Origin: an uncultured Pelagibacteraceae bacterium
GTDB taxonomy: Bacteria > Pseudomonadota > Alphaproteobacteria > Pelagibacterales > Pelagibacteraceae
Direction: 5' to 3'
Assembly: GCA_902596205.1 (NCBI GenBank)
Contig: CACJSY010000005.1
Span: 1-64,000, forward strand
Length of the DNA: 64,000 nucleotides
Made by a program: the position numbers and the translations under genes. Below, piece after piece: positions 10,133 through 19,674 of this stretch (the first letter of the stretch is position 1; each line of letters begins with the position of its first letter). Below the pieces are notes generated by a model. It searched no databases. It was not told where the DNA came from and was given only the letters and a program-made list of their open reading frames with translations.

Positions 10133-10788
10133 TGGTCGTGGTAACCAATTTTTTTAATTTCAACTTTTTTATTTCTAAAGAAGTAATCAATTGCTTTTGT
10201 AGCACCAACTTCGACAGCATAATCATCTATCAAAATAATACCGTTATTTGACATCAACTTATAAAAATATTTGAGAGCAGCAATGGTTGGCTGATAAACA
10301 TCCATGTCTAAATGTAATAATGCAATCTTAGTATGCTTGTTTTTTTTTAAATATTTTGGAATAGTTTTTTTTACATCTCCCTTAATTAATTCAAAGTTGG
10401 TAAATTTTTTTTCATTTAGTATTTTACTCAATTCTCTGTCGTTAATTCCTTTTCCATGCTCCTTATTCCAATTTGAAATAAATTTTTTATCATCAATATT
10501 TTTTTGATTAGTAAACAATCCAAAATCATCGAAACCGATTATTTTCCTAGAAGCATTAGTTTCTAAAAGATATCTAAATGATGCAAACTGTAATAACGAA
10601 ACTCCTTTAAAAACTCCACATTCAATAATATCTCCTGGAATGGATAATATTTGTTTATATATTTCATAGTGAGATAAAAGCTTACCATATCTGCTTACAT
10701 CACTTTTTAGATGAAAAATATTTTCACTTTCCCATACTTTATCTTCAGTTATGTTTTTTAAAGTAAAATTTCCTTTTTTTTTTATCAT
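10099..10788 (-). CDS. TylF/MycF-family O-methyltransferase
   Basis: GDIIECGVFKGVSLLQFASF; IGFDDFG; IALLHLDMDVYQPTIAALKYFY; GIILIDDYA. Confidence 0.82.
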   Translation of the reverse strand: MIKKKGNFTLKNITEDKVWESENIFHLKSDVSRYGKLLSHYEIYKQILSIPGDIIECGVFKGVSLLQFASFRYLLETNASRKIIGFDDFGLFTNQKNIDDKKFISNWNKEHGKGINDRELSKILNEKKFTNFELIKGDVKKTIPKYLKKNKHTKIALLHLDMDVYQPTIAALKYFYKLMSNNGIILIDDYAVEVGATKAIDYFFRNKKVEIKKIGYHDHCSYIVCKKKI

Positions 10789-10791
10789 TGT

Positions 10792-11847
10792 TTATTTTCT
10801 CTCTATTTTTTTTATTGGATCATAATCTTGAAAACTTCCAATTTCTGACCAATTTTCGTAAATTGGAAAAACTATTGTTTTTTTTCCTTTTTTCTTAATT
10901 GTTTTAAAAAAGTCAGGCATATCTAATTTCTTCTTCTTCAAAGCTTTTATTGTTGCTGGATTAAGCACATAAACTCCAGCATTAATAATTGTAGATTTTT
11001 GAACTGGCTTTTCCTCAAAATCTATAATCTGAATACCTTTTGTTTTCACCACACCATATGGGTTTTTTAAATCAAAAAATTTAACAGCCATTGTTGCTTG
11101 AGATGCATTTTTCTGATGATAATCGATTAAATCTCCGTAATTTATCTCTGTAAGAATGTCTCCGTTAACAACAACTAAAGGTTCATTTGGTATTTTTTTC
11201 ATTAGGCTAAGAGCGCCAGCAGTTCCCATTGGCTTGCTTTCATTAATATAATCTATATCTACGTTAAAGTTTTTTCCGTTTTTAAAATAATCTTTTATCA
11301 TACTGCCTAAATAGTGTGTAGAAATTACAATTTTTGAAAATCCTTGGCTAGAAATGTTGTTGATTATATGTTCTAGTATTGGTGCTCCGGCAACTGTTAA
11401 CATAGGCTTTGGACATTTTAGAGTATAAGGACGTAGTCTCTTACCAAAACCACCTGCCATAATAACTACTAAATTTTTTCTTTTTTTAAGTAGTTTAAAA
11501 TCACTTAATAAATATAACCCTGTAACTTTAAATTTCTCATTTACTTGAGGAACTTGAAGTAAAGATTTTGATCTCATAAAATATTGGACTGTATTATTGC
11601 TCATTGACGAAGTAACAACGAAAGGATTTTTTTTAATTAATGTGGTGATTGGGTCTTCCAAATTTAAACCTCTTAATAAACCTCTTCTTACATCACCATC
11701 AGTTATAGTGCCGATTAGGGTATTATTTCTAGATACAACCAAACAAATCTGTAGACTTGATTTTGATAAACTCCTTACCGCTTCTTTAATTTTACTGGTT
11801 GGTTTTATCAAACATTTTGACCATATATTTTTAGTGACTGAATTCAT
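10792..11847 (-). CDS. CBS-domain-containing sugar nucleotidyltransferase (PtmE/LegE-like)
   Basis: N-terminal CBS pair (GTITDGDVRRGLL) then VVIMAGGFGKRLRPYTLKCPKPMLTVAGAPILEHII. Confidence 0.85.
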   Translation of the reverse strand: MNSVTKNIWSKCLIKPTSKIKEAVRSLSKSSLQICLVVSRNNTLIGTITDGDVRRGLLRGLNLEDPITTLIKKNPFVVTSSMSNNTVQYFMRSKSLLQVPQVNEKFKVTGLYLLSDFKLLKKRKNLVVIMAGGFGKRLRPYTLKCPKPMLTVAGAPILEHIINNISSQGFSKIVISTHYLGSMIKDYFKNGKNFNVDIDYINESKPMGTAGALSLMKKIPNEPLVVVNGDILTEINYGDLIDYHQKNASQATMAVKFFDLKNPYGVVKTKGIQIIDFEEKPVQKSTIINAGVYVLNPATIKALKKKKLDMPDFFKTIKKKGKKTIVFPIYENWSEIGSFQDYDPIKKIERK

Positions 11848-11855
11848 TCTTTTAT

Positions 11856-12983
11856 TTATTTGTAAATTTCATTAAATTTAATTTTATTCAATTCTTTAAT
11901 TATTTTTTTTGCCGTATTTTTTTTCTGATAAGGATTAGTAAAATTAATTTTTTTTTCATTTTTTAATTTATATATTTTCTTAAGAGTATTAAATACATTT
12001 TTTGCTTTTACATTAAAAACACTTTTAGACATGATTCTGCCTTCTTGTCTTTCTCCAATATTAATTGTTGGAATTTTTGCAGAAGGAGCTTCTATAATAC
12101 CACTCGAAGAATTACCTATTATGCAATCAAAATTTTTTAAAAGTTGATAATAGTTTTCTTGACCAACAAATTTAAATAATTTTGCGTTTTTATTTTTTTT
12201 AACAAACTCATTCATTTTTGCAATAATATAATCACTGTCCACATCATGATTTGGGTAAGAAAAAACTATAGAAGTATTTTTCACTTGTTTGAGACAAGTT
12301 AAAAGTTCATTAAAATCTTTTCTTCCTTTTTTTATATTTATTGTTAAAGAATGATAGCTGATTAAAATTCTTTTTTTATTAAAATTAAAATTCATAATAT
12401 TCTTTAAGAAATTATCTTTTTTTTTAATTTTTATTAAGTTTTCCACACTTAAAGACCCGACATTGAAAACTTTTTTAGGACTCTCACCCATTTGGATCAC
12501 TTTAGCCTTATATTTACTTGTTGAGACAAAATGAATAAAAGATAGTTTCGTAATCGCATTTCTTGAGCCATTATCATACGAACCGAGGGTAGTTTCACCA
12601 CCATGTATATGCGCTAGTCTAATTCTTAAAATATTTGCAACTATTGCAGCGCACAGAATTTCATACCTGTCCCCAGTAACTAAAATTAAGTCTGGATTAA
12701 TTTTTTTGAAAACTTTTGAAAAATTTATTAAATAATTACTCATATCTTTAATGATAGAGAACTTGTCATTCTTGTTTAATTTAATTCTAATTTTGTAATC
12801 AATCTGAATTTTATCATTTTTAATGTTTTTAACAGTAGAACCGTACTTTGGGACTAAATGAGAGCCAGTAACTAAAACTTTCGTTTTAAACTTTTTAGAG
12901 GATTTCAACTTTATTATGAGTTCTTTTAAAATACCGTATTCTGCTCTACTACTTGATATTACGCAAATTTTTTTTTTTTTCAT
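11856..12983 (-). CDS. neuC: UDP/GDP-N-acetyl sugar 2-epimerase, hydrolysing (NeuC/LegG-like)
   Basis: KKICVISSSRAEYGILKELI; LILVTGDRYEILCAAIVANILRIRLAHIHGGE; IIGNSSSGIIEAP. Confidence 0.9.
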   Translation of the reverse strand: MKKKKICVISSSRAEYGILKELIIKLKSSKKFKTKVLVTGSHLVPKYGSTVKNIKNDKIQIDYKIRIKLNKNDKFSIIKDMSNYLINFSKVFKKINPDLILVTGDRYEILCAAIVANILRIRLAHIHGGETTLGSYDNGSRNAITKLSFIHFVSTSKYKAKVIQMGESPKKVFNVGSLSVENLIKIKKKDNFLKNIMNFNFNKKRILISYHSLTINIKKGRKDFNELLTCLKQVKNTSIVFSYPNHDVDSDYIIAKMNEFVKKNKNAKLFKFVGQENYYQLLKNFDCIIGNSSSGIIEAPSAKIPTINIGERQEGRIMSKSVFNVKAKNVFNTLKKIYKLKNEKKINFTNPYQKKNTAKKIIKELNKIKFNEIYK

Positions 12984-13574
12984 TTATATATTTTTTTTAA
13001 CAATCGAACCCATCTGTAAGATTGTATTATTTTTAATTTTAATTGAATTTTTTAATATTGAACCACTCCCGATAAAAGAGTTATTACCTATTTCAACATT
13101 TCCATTTACTGTAGATGAAGTCGATACATGACAAAAATCTCCAACAACAACATCATGTTCAATGATCGCATTGGTATTAATTATACAGTTTATTCCAATT
13201 TTTGTATCAGAGTTTATTTTAACTCCATGAGCTATGAGACAACCTTTGCCAATCTTACTGAATGGCGATATTATTGAGCTTGGCGAAATAATTTTTGGAA
13301 ATCTAAAACCAAAACTTGTCGCTTTTAAATATAATTTTTTTCTCAACTCGTGAGTTTTAATTTGTCCAACAGCCAAAAAAGCAAATTGTACTTCACTTCG
13401 GATATTTTTAAGAATTTTATCGTTTCCTAAAACTTTGTAATTAAAAATTTTTGAGCCTTTTTTTTTCTTATTATCAACCAGCCCAATAATTTCATACTTT
13501 CCTTCGGCATTAATGATATCAATGCAAGATTTTGCGTGGCCACCGGCTCCGATTAAAATAATTTTTTTCTTCAT
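12984..13574 (-). CDS. neuD: Sugar O/N-acyltransferase, NeuD/PglD-type left-handed beta-helix
   Basis: IILIGAGGHAKSCIDII N-terminus; hexapeptide repeats with AHGVKINSDTKIG. Confidence 0.87.
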   Translation of the reverse strand: MKKKIILIGAGGHAKSCIDIINAEGKYEIIGLVDNKKKKGSKIFNYKVLGNDKILKNIRSEVQFAFLAVGQIKTHELRKKLYLKATSFGFRFPKIISPSSIISPFSKIGKGCLIAHGVKINSDTKIGINCIINTNAIIEHDVVVGDFCHVSTSSTVNGNVEIGNNSFIGSGSILKNSIKIKNNTILQMGSIVKKNI

Positions 13575-14749
13575 TTAATAAATTTAGAACCACTAGGGAG
13601 ATTGATGACTTTCTCGTATATTTCTTCAGCATTTTTCAGATTCATCATAGGGTTTTTTTTAAAATGTTTTAATAGATGTAAAGGTTTCCAAATTGGTCTT
13701 GTAAAAATATTTTTATTATTAGTTAAAGTTAGTATTTTATTTTTTTTAGAGTAATACTTTTTTTCTAAAATAAGTGCTTGAAGCCAATAGTTGCTCTTAG
13801 ATTTTTTCGGTTCCTTAAGAATTTTAGCTTGTTTAAAATTTTTAAAATTTTTTTCATATCTTTTAAACAAACTTCTTTTCTTCTTTAAAAAATTTTTTAG
13901 TTTTTCTAATTGACCTAGTCCCAAAGCAGCATTTATTGCTGGCATTTTGTAGTTATATCCAGGTTCACTATGAATATATTCCCATTTATGAAATTCTTTT
14001 GCACCATTAGATAATAAATTCGCATATTCATACAATTTTCTATTATTTGTAAGTAAGGCTCCACCACCACCTGTAGTAATTGTTTTATTTCCATTAAAGC
14101 TTAAAATTCCAATGTCTGAAAAAGTTCCCAAGTGCCTTTTTTTATAATAACTGCCAATACATTCTGCAGCGTCTTCTATTACTGGAATTTTAAATTTTTT
14201 GGTAATTTTTAAAATATCATCTATTTTAGCTGGATGACCAAAAACATGAACAACTATTAAAGCAGTAATTCTTTTTTTTGTTTTTTTGTTAATTAAGAAA
14301 TTATTTTTTCTTACCGTTGTTTTTTTTAAATAGGTTTCTAATTTAATAGGGTCTATCCCAAAATTTTCAGTCTCTGAGTCTACAAAATGAGGAGTCGCGC
14401 CAGCCATTTTGATAGCATTAGCTGTTCCAGCAAAAGTTATGCTAGGCACTAAAATTTCATCATCATTTTGAACGCCTAGAATTTTCAAACATAAATGTAA
14501 GGCGGTAGTTCCGTTAATCAAACTTAATACATATTTTGAATTTGTTATTTTTTTAATTTTTTTTTCAAATAATTTCACAAATTCACCCGCCGTTGAAACA
14601 AATGTACTTTTTACACATTTATTTAAATATTTTATTTCTTTTTGATCAAAATTTGGTTCGTGTAAGAAAGCTTTTTCATTTTTCTTTTTTAAATTTAAAG
14701 TTTTTCTTAATCTGAAAAGTACATCATTTTCTAAGTTATAAGGTCTCAT
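13571..14749 (-). CDS. DegT/DnrJ/EryC1 aminotransferase (LegC-like)
   Basis: STFVSTAGEFVKLFEKKI; NGTTALHLCLKILGV; IEDAAECIGSYYKKRHLGTFSDIGILSFNGNKTITTGGGGALLTNN. Confidence 0.88.
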   Translation of the reverse strand: MRPYNLENDVLFRLRKTLNLKKKNEKAFLHEPNFDQKEIKYLNKCVKSTFVSTAGEFVKLFEKKIKKITNSKYVLSLINGTTALHLCLKILGVQNDDEILVPSITFAGTANAIKMAGATPHFVDSETENFGIDPIKLETYLKKTTVRKNNFLINKKTKKRITALIVVHVFGHPAKIDDILKITKKFKIPVIEDAAECIGSYYKKRHLGTFSDIGILSFNGNKTITTGGGGALLTNNRKLYEYANLLSNGAKEFHKWEYIHSEPGYNYKMPAINAALGLGQLEKLKNFLKKKRSLFKRYEKNFKNFKQAKILKEPKKSKSNYWLQALILEKKYYSKKNKILTLTNNKNIFTRPIWKPLHLLKHFKKNPMMNLKNAEEIYEKVINLPSGSKFIK

Positions 14750-15738
14750 CTATTTATCTTATAATTACCGTATTTATTTTTATTAGTGAAAGCGTCCTCA
14801 AATTTTTTTTTATTAATACATTCAATTATTTCATCAACACCATCGCTTACAGATACCATTTTGTGATCTATAAATTTATTAATTTTATTAAAATTAATTT
14901 TGTAATCTCTTTTATCTGGACCGTCCCCAATATATTTTATAATGCATTTATTTTTTATTTTTTTGGAAATTAATTCTACAATTTGTCTTTTTGTAAAATT
15001 ATTTTCGTTTGAACCTACATTAAAAACTTGGTTTCTTACCGTATCATCGTCTAAGTTTAAAAGCTTAAATAAGACTGTTGCAAAATCATTTACATGACAG
15101 TATGGTCTCCATGTATCTGGGTCATAAACCTCGAGCTGTTTATTTTGAATTAAATCATTTGTAAATTGGTTGATTGTTAAGTCAAACCTCATTCTAGGAG
15201 ATAATCCAAAGGCAGTAGCAAACCTTAGAATAATAGGCGAAAAATCAAAATTTTTATTGTTATCTAAAATAAATTTTTCTATATCTACTTTTGTTTTGGC
15301 ATAAATTGAAAGGGGATTTAATGAGAAGCTTTCATCGACTAATTTATCATTATTTGTCAATCCGTAATTAGAACAGGTAGATATAAATATTACTTTATTT
15401 AAATTCTTATTTTTAAAAAAATTCAAACATGATTTTATACCTTCGTAATTAATTTCAACTGATTCCCTAGGATATTTTTTTGACAAAGGATCGCCAACAA
15501 TTCCTGCTAAAATTATGACATCCGTTATATCTTTAATAGATTTTTGAAGATCTTCTAAGTTACACAAGTCACCTTTTAAAAAATTGAAATTTTCATTTTT
15601 ATTTAGATCTCTTATTGAAAATTCATTATCAAATAATAAATTATCTAATATTCTTACGCCTAAACCTAGTGATAAAAAATATTTTGCTACAACAGCACCA
15701 ATATATCCACTTCCTCCAATAAGTAATACTTTTTTCAT
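14746..15738 (-). CDS. NAD-dependent epimerase/dehydratase (extended SDR)
   Basis: VLLIGGSGYIGAVVAKYF; FISTCSNYG; SIYAKTKVDIE. Confidence 0.82.
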   Translation of the reverse strand: MKKVLLIGGSGYIGAVVAKYFLSLGLGVRILDNLLFDNEFSIRDLNKNENFNFLKGDLCNLEDLQKSIKDITDVIILAGIVGDPLSKKYPRESVEINYEGIKSCLNFFKNKNLNKVIFISTCSNYGLTNNDKLVDESFSLNPLSIYAKTKVDIEKFILDNNKNFDFSPIILRFATAFGLSPRMRFDLTINQFTNDLIQNKQLEVYDPDTWRPYCHVNDFATVLFKLLNLDDDTVRNQVFNVGSNENNFTKRQIVELISKKIKNKCIIKYIGDGPDKRDYKINFNKINKFIDHKMVSVSDGVDEIIECINKKKFEDAFTNKNKYGNYKINR

Positions 15739-16038
15739 TTATTTTTTGTTAATTTCTGCTTTGAGACTCTCATATTCTTTTGAAATCTTATTCAAATATC
15801 TTATTGTTAATTTTGTCTTTTCTGTAAAACCTTTTGGTGTGAGATAATAAACATAATTTAATTTTTTGGGATTTTTTTTAAAATTTGCAAATTTTATCAA
15901 GCCCTTTTTTTTTAAAGCATTTAAAATATAATTAAATTTACCCAGACTAAATCCCAAGTTTTTCGCTAGCTCTCTTTGAGATTTTGACGGATTATTATCA
16001 ATATTTCTTAATACTTTTAAAAAATCGTTGTTTTTCAT
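15739..16038 (-). CDS. MarR-family EPS-associated transcriptional regulator
   Basis: Short wHTH protein: NPSKSQRELAKNLGFSLGKFNYILNALKKKGLIKFANFKKNPKKLNYVYYLTPKGFTEK. Confidence 0.82.
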   Translation of the reverse strand: MKNNDFLKVLRNIDNNPSKSQRELAKNLGFSLGKFNYILNALKKKGLIKFANFKKNPKKLNYVYYLTPKGFTEKTKLTIRYLNKISKEYESLKAEINKK

Positions 16039-16054
16039 TGTATAATATATGTAT

Positions 16055-16071
16055 TGTTCAAAAAATGAACA
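16055..16071. promoter_or_regulatory. Palindromic operator candidate TGTTCA-AAAAA-TGAACA (site 1)
   Basis: Perfect 6+6 inverted repeat in the divergent intergenic region upstream of the MarR-like gene. Confidence 0.7.
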
Positions 16072-16127
16072 TAATGTATTACTATTTTCAAATCAATTAA
16101 ATAATTTTAGAATTTAAAAAAAAATTA

Positions 16128-16862
16128 TTGAAAAAAATTATGAAATTCATCAGGACTCATGACCATATTTATTTGACTGAAAATAGGTATAAAAAACCTA
16201 AGGAAATGTTCAAATTTATTGAAAAAAAGGCTTTTAAAAAAAAAGAGGGCTACAAAAAAAAATTAATTTGTGATTTTGGGTGTGCTGCAGGTGAGTTTCT
16301 TTATTACCTCGAAAAAAAAAGACCTAGCAATGAATATTACGGTACAGATATAAGACTTGACTTATTAAAAAAAGCTAAAAAATTTTTACCGACTGTAAAG
16401 TTTTTAAAAAAATCAGTTTTAAAAAAAGAATCTTTCCCGCAAAAAATTTTTCACAAAAGTTTTTTGTGCGGTGTACATCCAATATTTGACGAATTTGAAA
16501 AATGTTTTTCTAACTTGATTTACTGGACCAAAAATGCCGGTGAAATATTTATTTTTGATATGTTTAATCAATACCCAATAGATGTTCTAATAAAATACCG
16601 TAATTCTAAAGATTATAATAAAAAAAAAAATTATGAGAGTGGGTGGAATAATTTTTCGAGAAAATCAGTTTCAATATTTTTAAAAAAACAGCGTAGAGTA
16701 AAAAATTTTTCATTTCATAAATTTGAAATGCCTTTTGATCTTAAAAGACAAAAAGATCCTGTAAGAAGCTGGACGATAAAATCTAAAAATAAAAGACTTA
16801 TGATAAACGGTTTGAATATAATCCAACCTCAAACATTATTAATAATAAGATTAAGGAAATAG
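16128..16862 (+). CDS. Class I SAM-dependent methyltransferase (likely ATG start 16140)
   Basis: KLICDFGCAAGEFLYYLEKKRPSNEYYGTDIR motif I. Confidence 0.75.
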   Translation: MKKIMKFIRTHDHIYLTENRYKKPKEMFKFIEKKAFKKKEGYKKKLICDFGCAAGEFLYYLEKKRPSNEYYGTDIRLDLLKKAKKFLPTVKFLKKSVLKKESFPQKIFHKSFLCGVHPIFDEFEKCFSNLIYWTKNAGEIFIFDMFNQYPIDVLIKYRNSKDYNKKKNYESGWNNFSRKSVSIFLKKQRRVKNFSFHKFEMPFDLKRQKDPVRSWTIKSKNKRLMINGLNIIQPQTLLIIRLRK

Positions 16863-16865
16863 CTT

Positions 16866-17774
16866 ATGAGTTTTGCAGTAATGTTTCATCATTTTCATGG
16901 CCGACTACACTCGAAATCTCAAGGATCAATTTCTGCTAAACAATTTACTCTCATGCTCAACTTTTTAAAAAAAAAATATAATTTATTGAACGCTAATAAA
17001 TTTTTTGAAAAAATTTTAAATAAATCAATAAAAAAAAATGACATTTGTTTAACTTTTGATGACTGTTTAAAGTGTCAATTTGATATTGCTTTACCTATAT
17101 TAAAAAAAAAAAATATATCTGCTTTTTTTTTTATTTATAGTAGCGTTTTTGATAAAAAACCAAATTATTTAGAAATTTTTAGAGATTTTAGATATACAAA
17201 GTTCAAAAATGTTGACGTTTTTTATAAGGAATTTTTTAAACTTCTGGAGCATAAATTTAAAAATAAAAAAAAAAGCTTAGATGAAAAATTTAAAAAAAAC
17301 TATTTAGCAAAATATAAGTTTTACAGCTTGAACGACAGAAAATTTAGATTTTGCAGGGATAAAATTATTTCAAAAAAGAATTATGAAGAAATTATGATCG
17401 ATATGATGAAAAGTAAAAATTATGATTATAAAAAAAAAGGAAATAAATTGTTTATGACAATAAGAGATTTAAAATATTTAAAACTAAATAATCATTTAAT
17501 AGGTCTTCATTCAAATTCACATCCAGTTGATATATATAGTTTGTCTTATAAAAAGCAGTATTTAGATTATATTAAGAATTTTAACTTTTTAAAAAAGCAT
17601 TTAAGCATTTCACCTAAATCAATGTCCCATCCTTTTGGAAGATATAATAAAAATTCTTTAAAAGTATTAAAAAAATTAGGAATTAAAATTGGTTTTTTAT
17701 CTTCTCCGGTTAAGTCTATTAAATCTAACTTAGAGATAGGTAGAGTTGATCACAATTCATTTATTAAAAAATGA
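16866..17774 (+). CDS. Polysaccharide deacetylase (NodB/CE4 family)
   Basis: DICLTFDDCLKCQFDIALPILKKKNISAFFFI; GLHSNSHPV; MSHPFGRYN. Confidence 0.85.
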   Translation: MSFAVMFHHFHGRLHSKSQGSISAKQFTLMLNFLKKKYNLLNANKFFEKILNKSIKKNDICLTFDDCLKCQFDIALPILKKKNISAFFFIYSSVFDKKPNYLEIFRDFRYTKFKNVDVFYKEFFKLLEHKFKNKKKSLDEKFKKNYLAKYKFYSLNDRKFRFCRDKIISKKNYEEIMIDMMKSKNYDYKKKGNKLFMTIRDLKYLKLNNHLIGLHSNSHPVDIYSLSYKKQYLDYIKNFNFLKKHLSISPKSMSHPFGRYNKNSLKVLKKLGIKIGFLSSPVKSIKSNLEIGRVDHNSFIKK

Positions 17775-17775
17775 T

Positions 17776-18588
17776 ATGAAAGTAACAATTTTCACAAGCA
17801 ATAGTTTAAGACATAAAAACTTAATAAATTCTATTTCTAGAATTTGCAACAACTGTTACGCTATAATTGAATCTAAAACACTATTTCCAGGTAAAGTAGA
17901 TGATTTCTTTAAGAAATCAAAGTTACATCATAAATATTTTAATGAGGTAGAAAAGTCAGAAAAATTTTTTTTTAAAAATAATAATTTTATTGAAAAAAAT
18001 GTTAAAACCACAGTCATTAAACAAGGTGATCTAAATCTGCTTAAAAAAAATGATCTTAAAGCAGCTTTGAAATCTGATTTATATATAGTCTTTGGATCAA
18101 GTTATATCAAAGGATGGTTAATTAAATTTTTAATGAAAAAAAAAGCAATAAACATTCATATGGGATTATCTCCGTTTTACAGAGGTTCATCATGTAATTT
18201 CTGGGCTATGTATGATGAAAATCCCAACTATGTTGGCGCTACTATTCATTATTTGAGTGAAGGATTAGATAGTGGCAAAATTATTTCACATTGTCTTCCC
18301 AATTATAAAGAAAAAAACTTTTTTCGTTATACAATGAGTTCAGTAAAATCAGCCCATAATTGTTTAAGATATTTAATTTATTCTAAGAAATTATTTAAGC
18401 TAAAATTGAAAAAACAGAATAAAATTTACCAAATTAGATATTCTAAGAAAAACGAATTTAATGAGAAAATATTAAAAAAATTTTTTAAAATCAGCAAAGC
18501 TATTACAAAAAAAGAAAAAATAGGAGTGGACTACCATTTGAAAGATCAACTTGTAAATCCTTTTTATTACAACAAAAAAGAGGTTTAA
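17776..18588 (+). CDS. Formyltransferase family protein
   Basis: AINIHMGLSPFYRGSSCNFWAMYDENPNYVGATIHYLSEGLDSGKII (formyltransferase fold). ATG at 17776 follows the upstream stop, whereas the track start at 17746 overlaps it. Confidence 0.82.
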   Translation: MKVTIFTSNSLRHKNLINSISRICNNCYAIIESKTLFPGKVDDFFKKSKLHHKYFNEVEKSEKFFFKNNNFIEKNVKTTVIKQGDLNLLKKNDLKAALKSDLYIVFGSSYIKGWLIKFLMKKKAINIHMGLSPFYRGSSCNFWAMYDENPNYVGATIHYLSEGLDSGKIISHCLPNYKEKNFFRYTMSSVKSAHNCLRYLIYSKKLFKLKLKKQNKIYQIRYSKKNEFNEKILKKFFKISKAITKKEKIGVDYHLKDQLVNPFYYNKKEV

Positions 18589-18639
18589 TAATTGTTTTTA
18601 AACTATATTAATAGTTGTATAATTTAAAAATTTTGATAC

Positions 18640-18656
18640 TGTTCAAATATTGAACA
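18640..18656. promoter_or_regulatory. Palindromic operator candidate TGTTCA-AATAT-TGAACA (site 2)
   Basis: Same 17-bp architecture as site 1; ends 2 nt before the ATG (18659) of the pseB-like gene. Confidence 0.7.
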
Positions 18657-18658
18657 AA

Positions 18659-19663
18659 ATGCTTAACAACAAAACAATTTTAATAACTGGTGGTACAGGT
18701 TCTTTCGGAAAAGAATTTATCAAACAAACATTAAAAAAATTTAAACCTAAAAAATTAATTATCTTCAGTAGAGATGAGCTTAAGCAGTATGAATTAAAAA
18801 AAAAGTTTTCCGATAATCAACTAAAAATTTTAAGGTTTTTTATTGGAGATGTTAGGGATAAAGAAAGAGTGAGCCAAGCTCTTAACAAAGTCGATGTTGT
18901 GATTCATGCTGCTGCTTTAAAACAAGTTGATACTGCTGAATACAATCCAATCGAAACAATTAAAACTAATATAGGTGGGGCAGAAAACATAATAATAGGA
19001 AGTTTAAAAAATAAAGTAAAAAAGGTCTTAGCTTTAAGCACAGATAAAGCCAGTTCACCAATTAATTTGTACGGCGCTACAAAACTTGCTTCAGATAAGC
19101 TGTTTATCAATGCAAACAACATAGCAGGAGATGCAAAAACATCTTTTTCTGTTTTAAGATATGGAAATGTAATGTCAAGTAGAGGGTCGGTAATACCTTA
19201 CTTTCAAAAATTAAGCAGTGAAAAAAAAGTTTTCCCAATTACTGATAAGTTGATGACAAGATTTTCTTTAACATTAGAGGAGAGCGTAAAATTTTCTCTT
19301 TCTGCTCTTACCAAAATGATTGGAGGAGAAATATTTGTTCCTAAGGTTAGTTCTTACAAAATTTTAGATTTAGTAAAAGCAATAAATTCTTCAGCGAAGA
19401 TTAAAGTTATTGGTCGAAGACCAGGCGAAAAATTACATGAAGAATTAATTTCAAATGTTGATGCTCTTTACACTATTGATTTAAATGAATTTTATATAAT
19501 CTCTCCATATCAAAATATGACAAGGTGGAAAAAAGAAGATTTTATGAAATTTAACAAATTAAAAAAACTTAAGTTTTGTAAAAAAGATTTTAGTTACACA
19601 AGCAACAACAATAAAAGTTTTTTAAGTATAAATAATTTAAAAAAAATTTTACTTAACTTGTAA
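18659..19663 (+). CDS. pseB: UDP-N-acetylglucosamine 4,6-dehydratase (inverting), PseB-like
   Basis: MLNNKTILITGGTGSFGKEFIKQTLKKFKPKKLIIFSRDELKQYE; HAAALKQVDTAEYNPIE. Track start (TTG 18650) lies inside the palindrome, so ATG 18659 is preferred. Confidence 0.92.
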   Translation: MLNNKTILITGGTGSFGKEFIKQTLKKFKPKKLIIFSRDELKQYELKKKFSDNQLKILRFFIGDVRDKERVSQALNKVDVVIHAAALKQVDTAEYNPIETIKTNIGGAENIIIGSLKNKVKKVLALSTDKASSPINLYGATKLASDKLFINANNIAGDAKTSFSVLRYGNVMSSRGSVIPYFQKLSSEKKVFPITDKLMTRFSLTLEESVKFSLSALTKMIGGEIFVPKVSSYKILDLVKAINSSAKIKVIGRRPGEKLHEELISNVDALYTIDLNEFYIISPYQNMTRWKKEDFMKFNKLKKLKFCKKDFSYTSNNNKSFLSINNLKKILLNL

Positions 19664-19674
19664 AAGATATTTTC

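Noticed and set aside
16055-16071. Palindrome could be a LexA box
   Set aside because: The alphaproteobacterial SOS box I know is a direct repeat GTTC-N7-GTTC and the Gram-positive box is inverted GAAC-N4-GTTC. Here it is GTTC-N7-GAAC at glycan operons, with no SOS genes.
16206-16228. TGTTCAAATTTATTGAA, palindrome-like
   Set aside because: Inside a coding region and the right half does not match TGAACA at N5 spacing.
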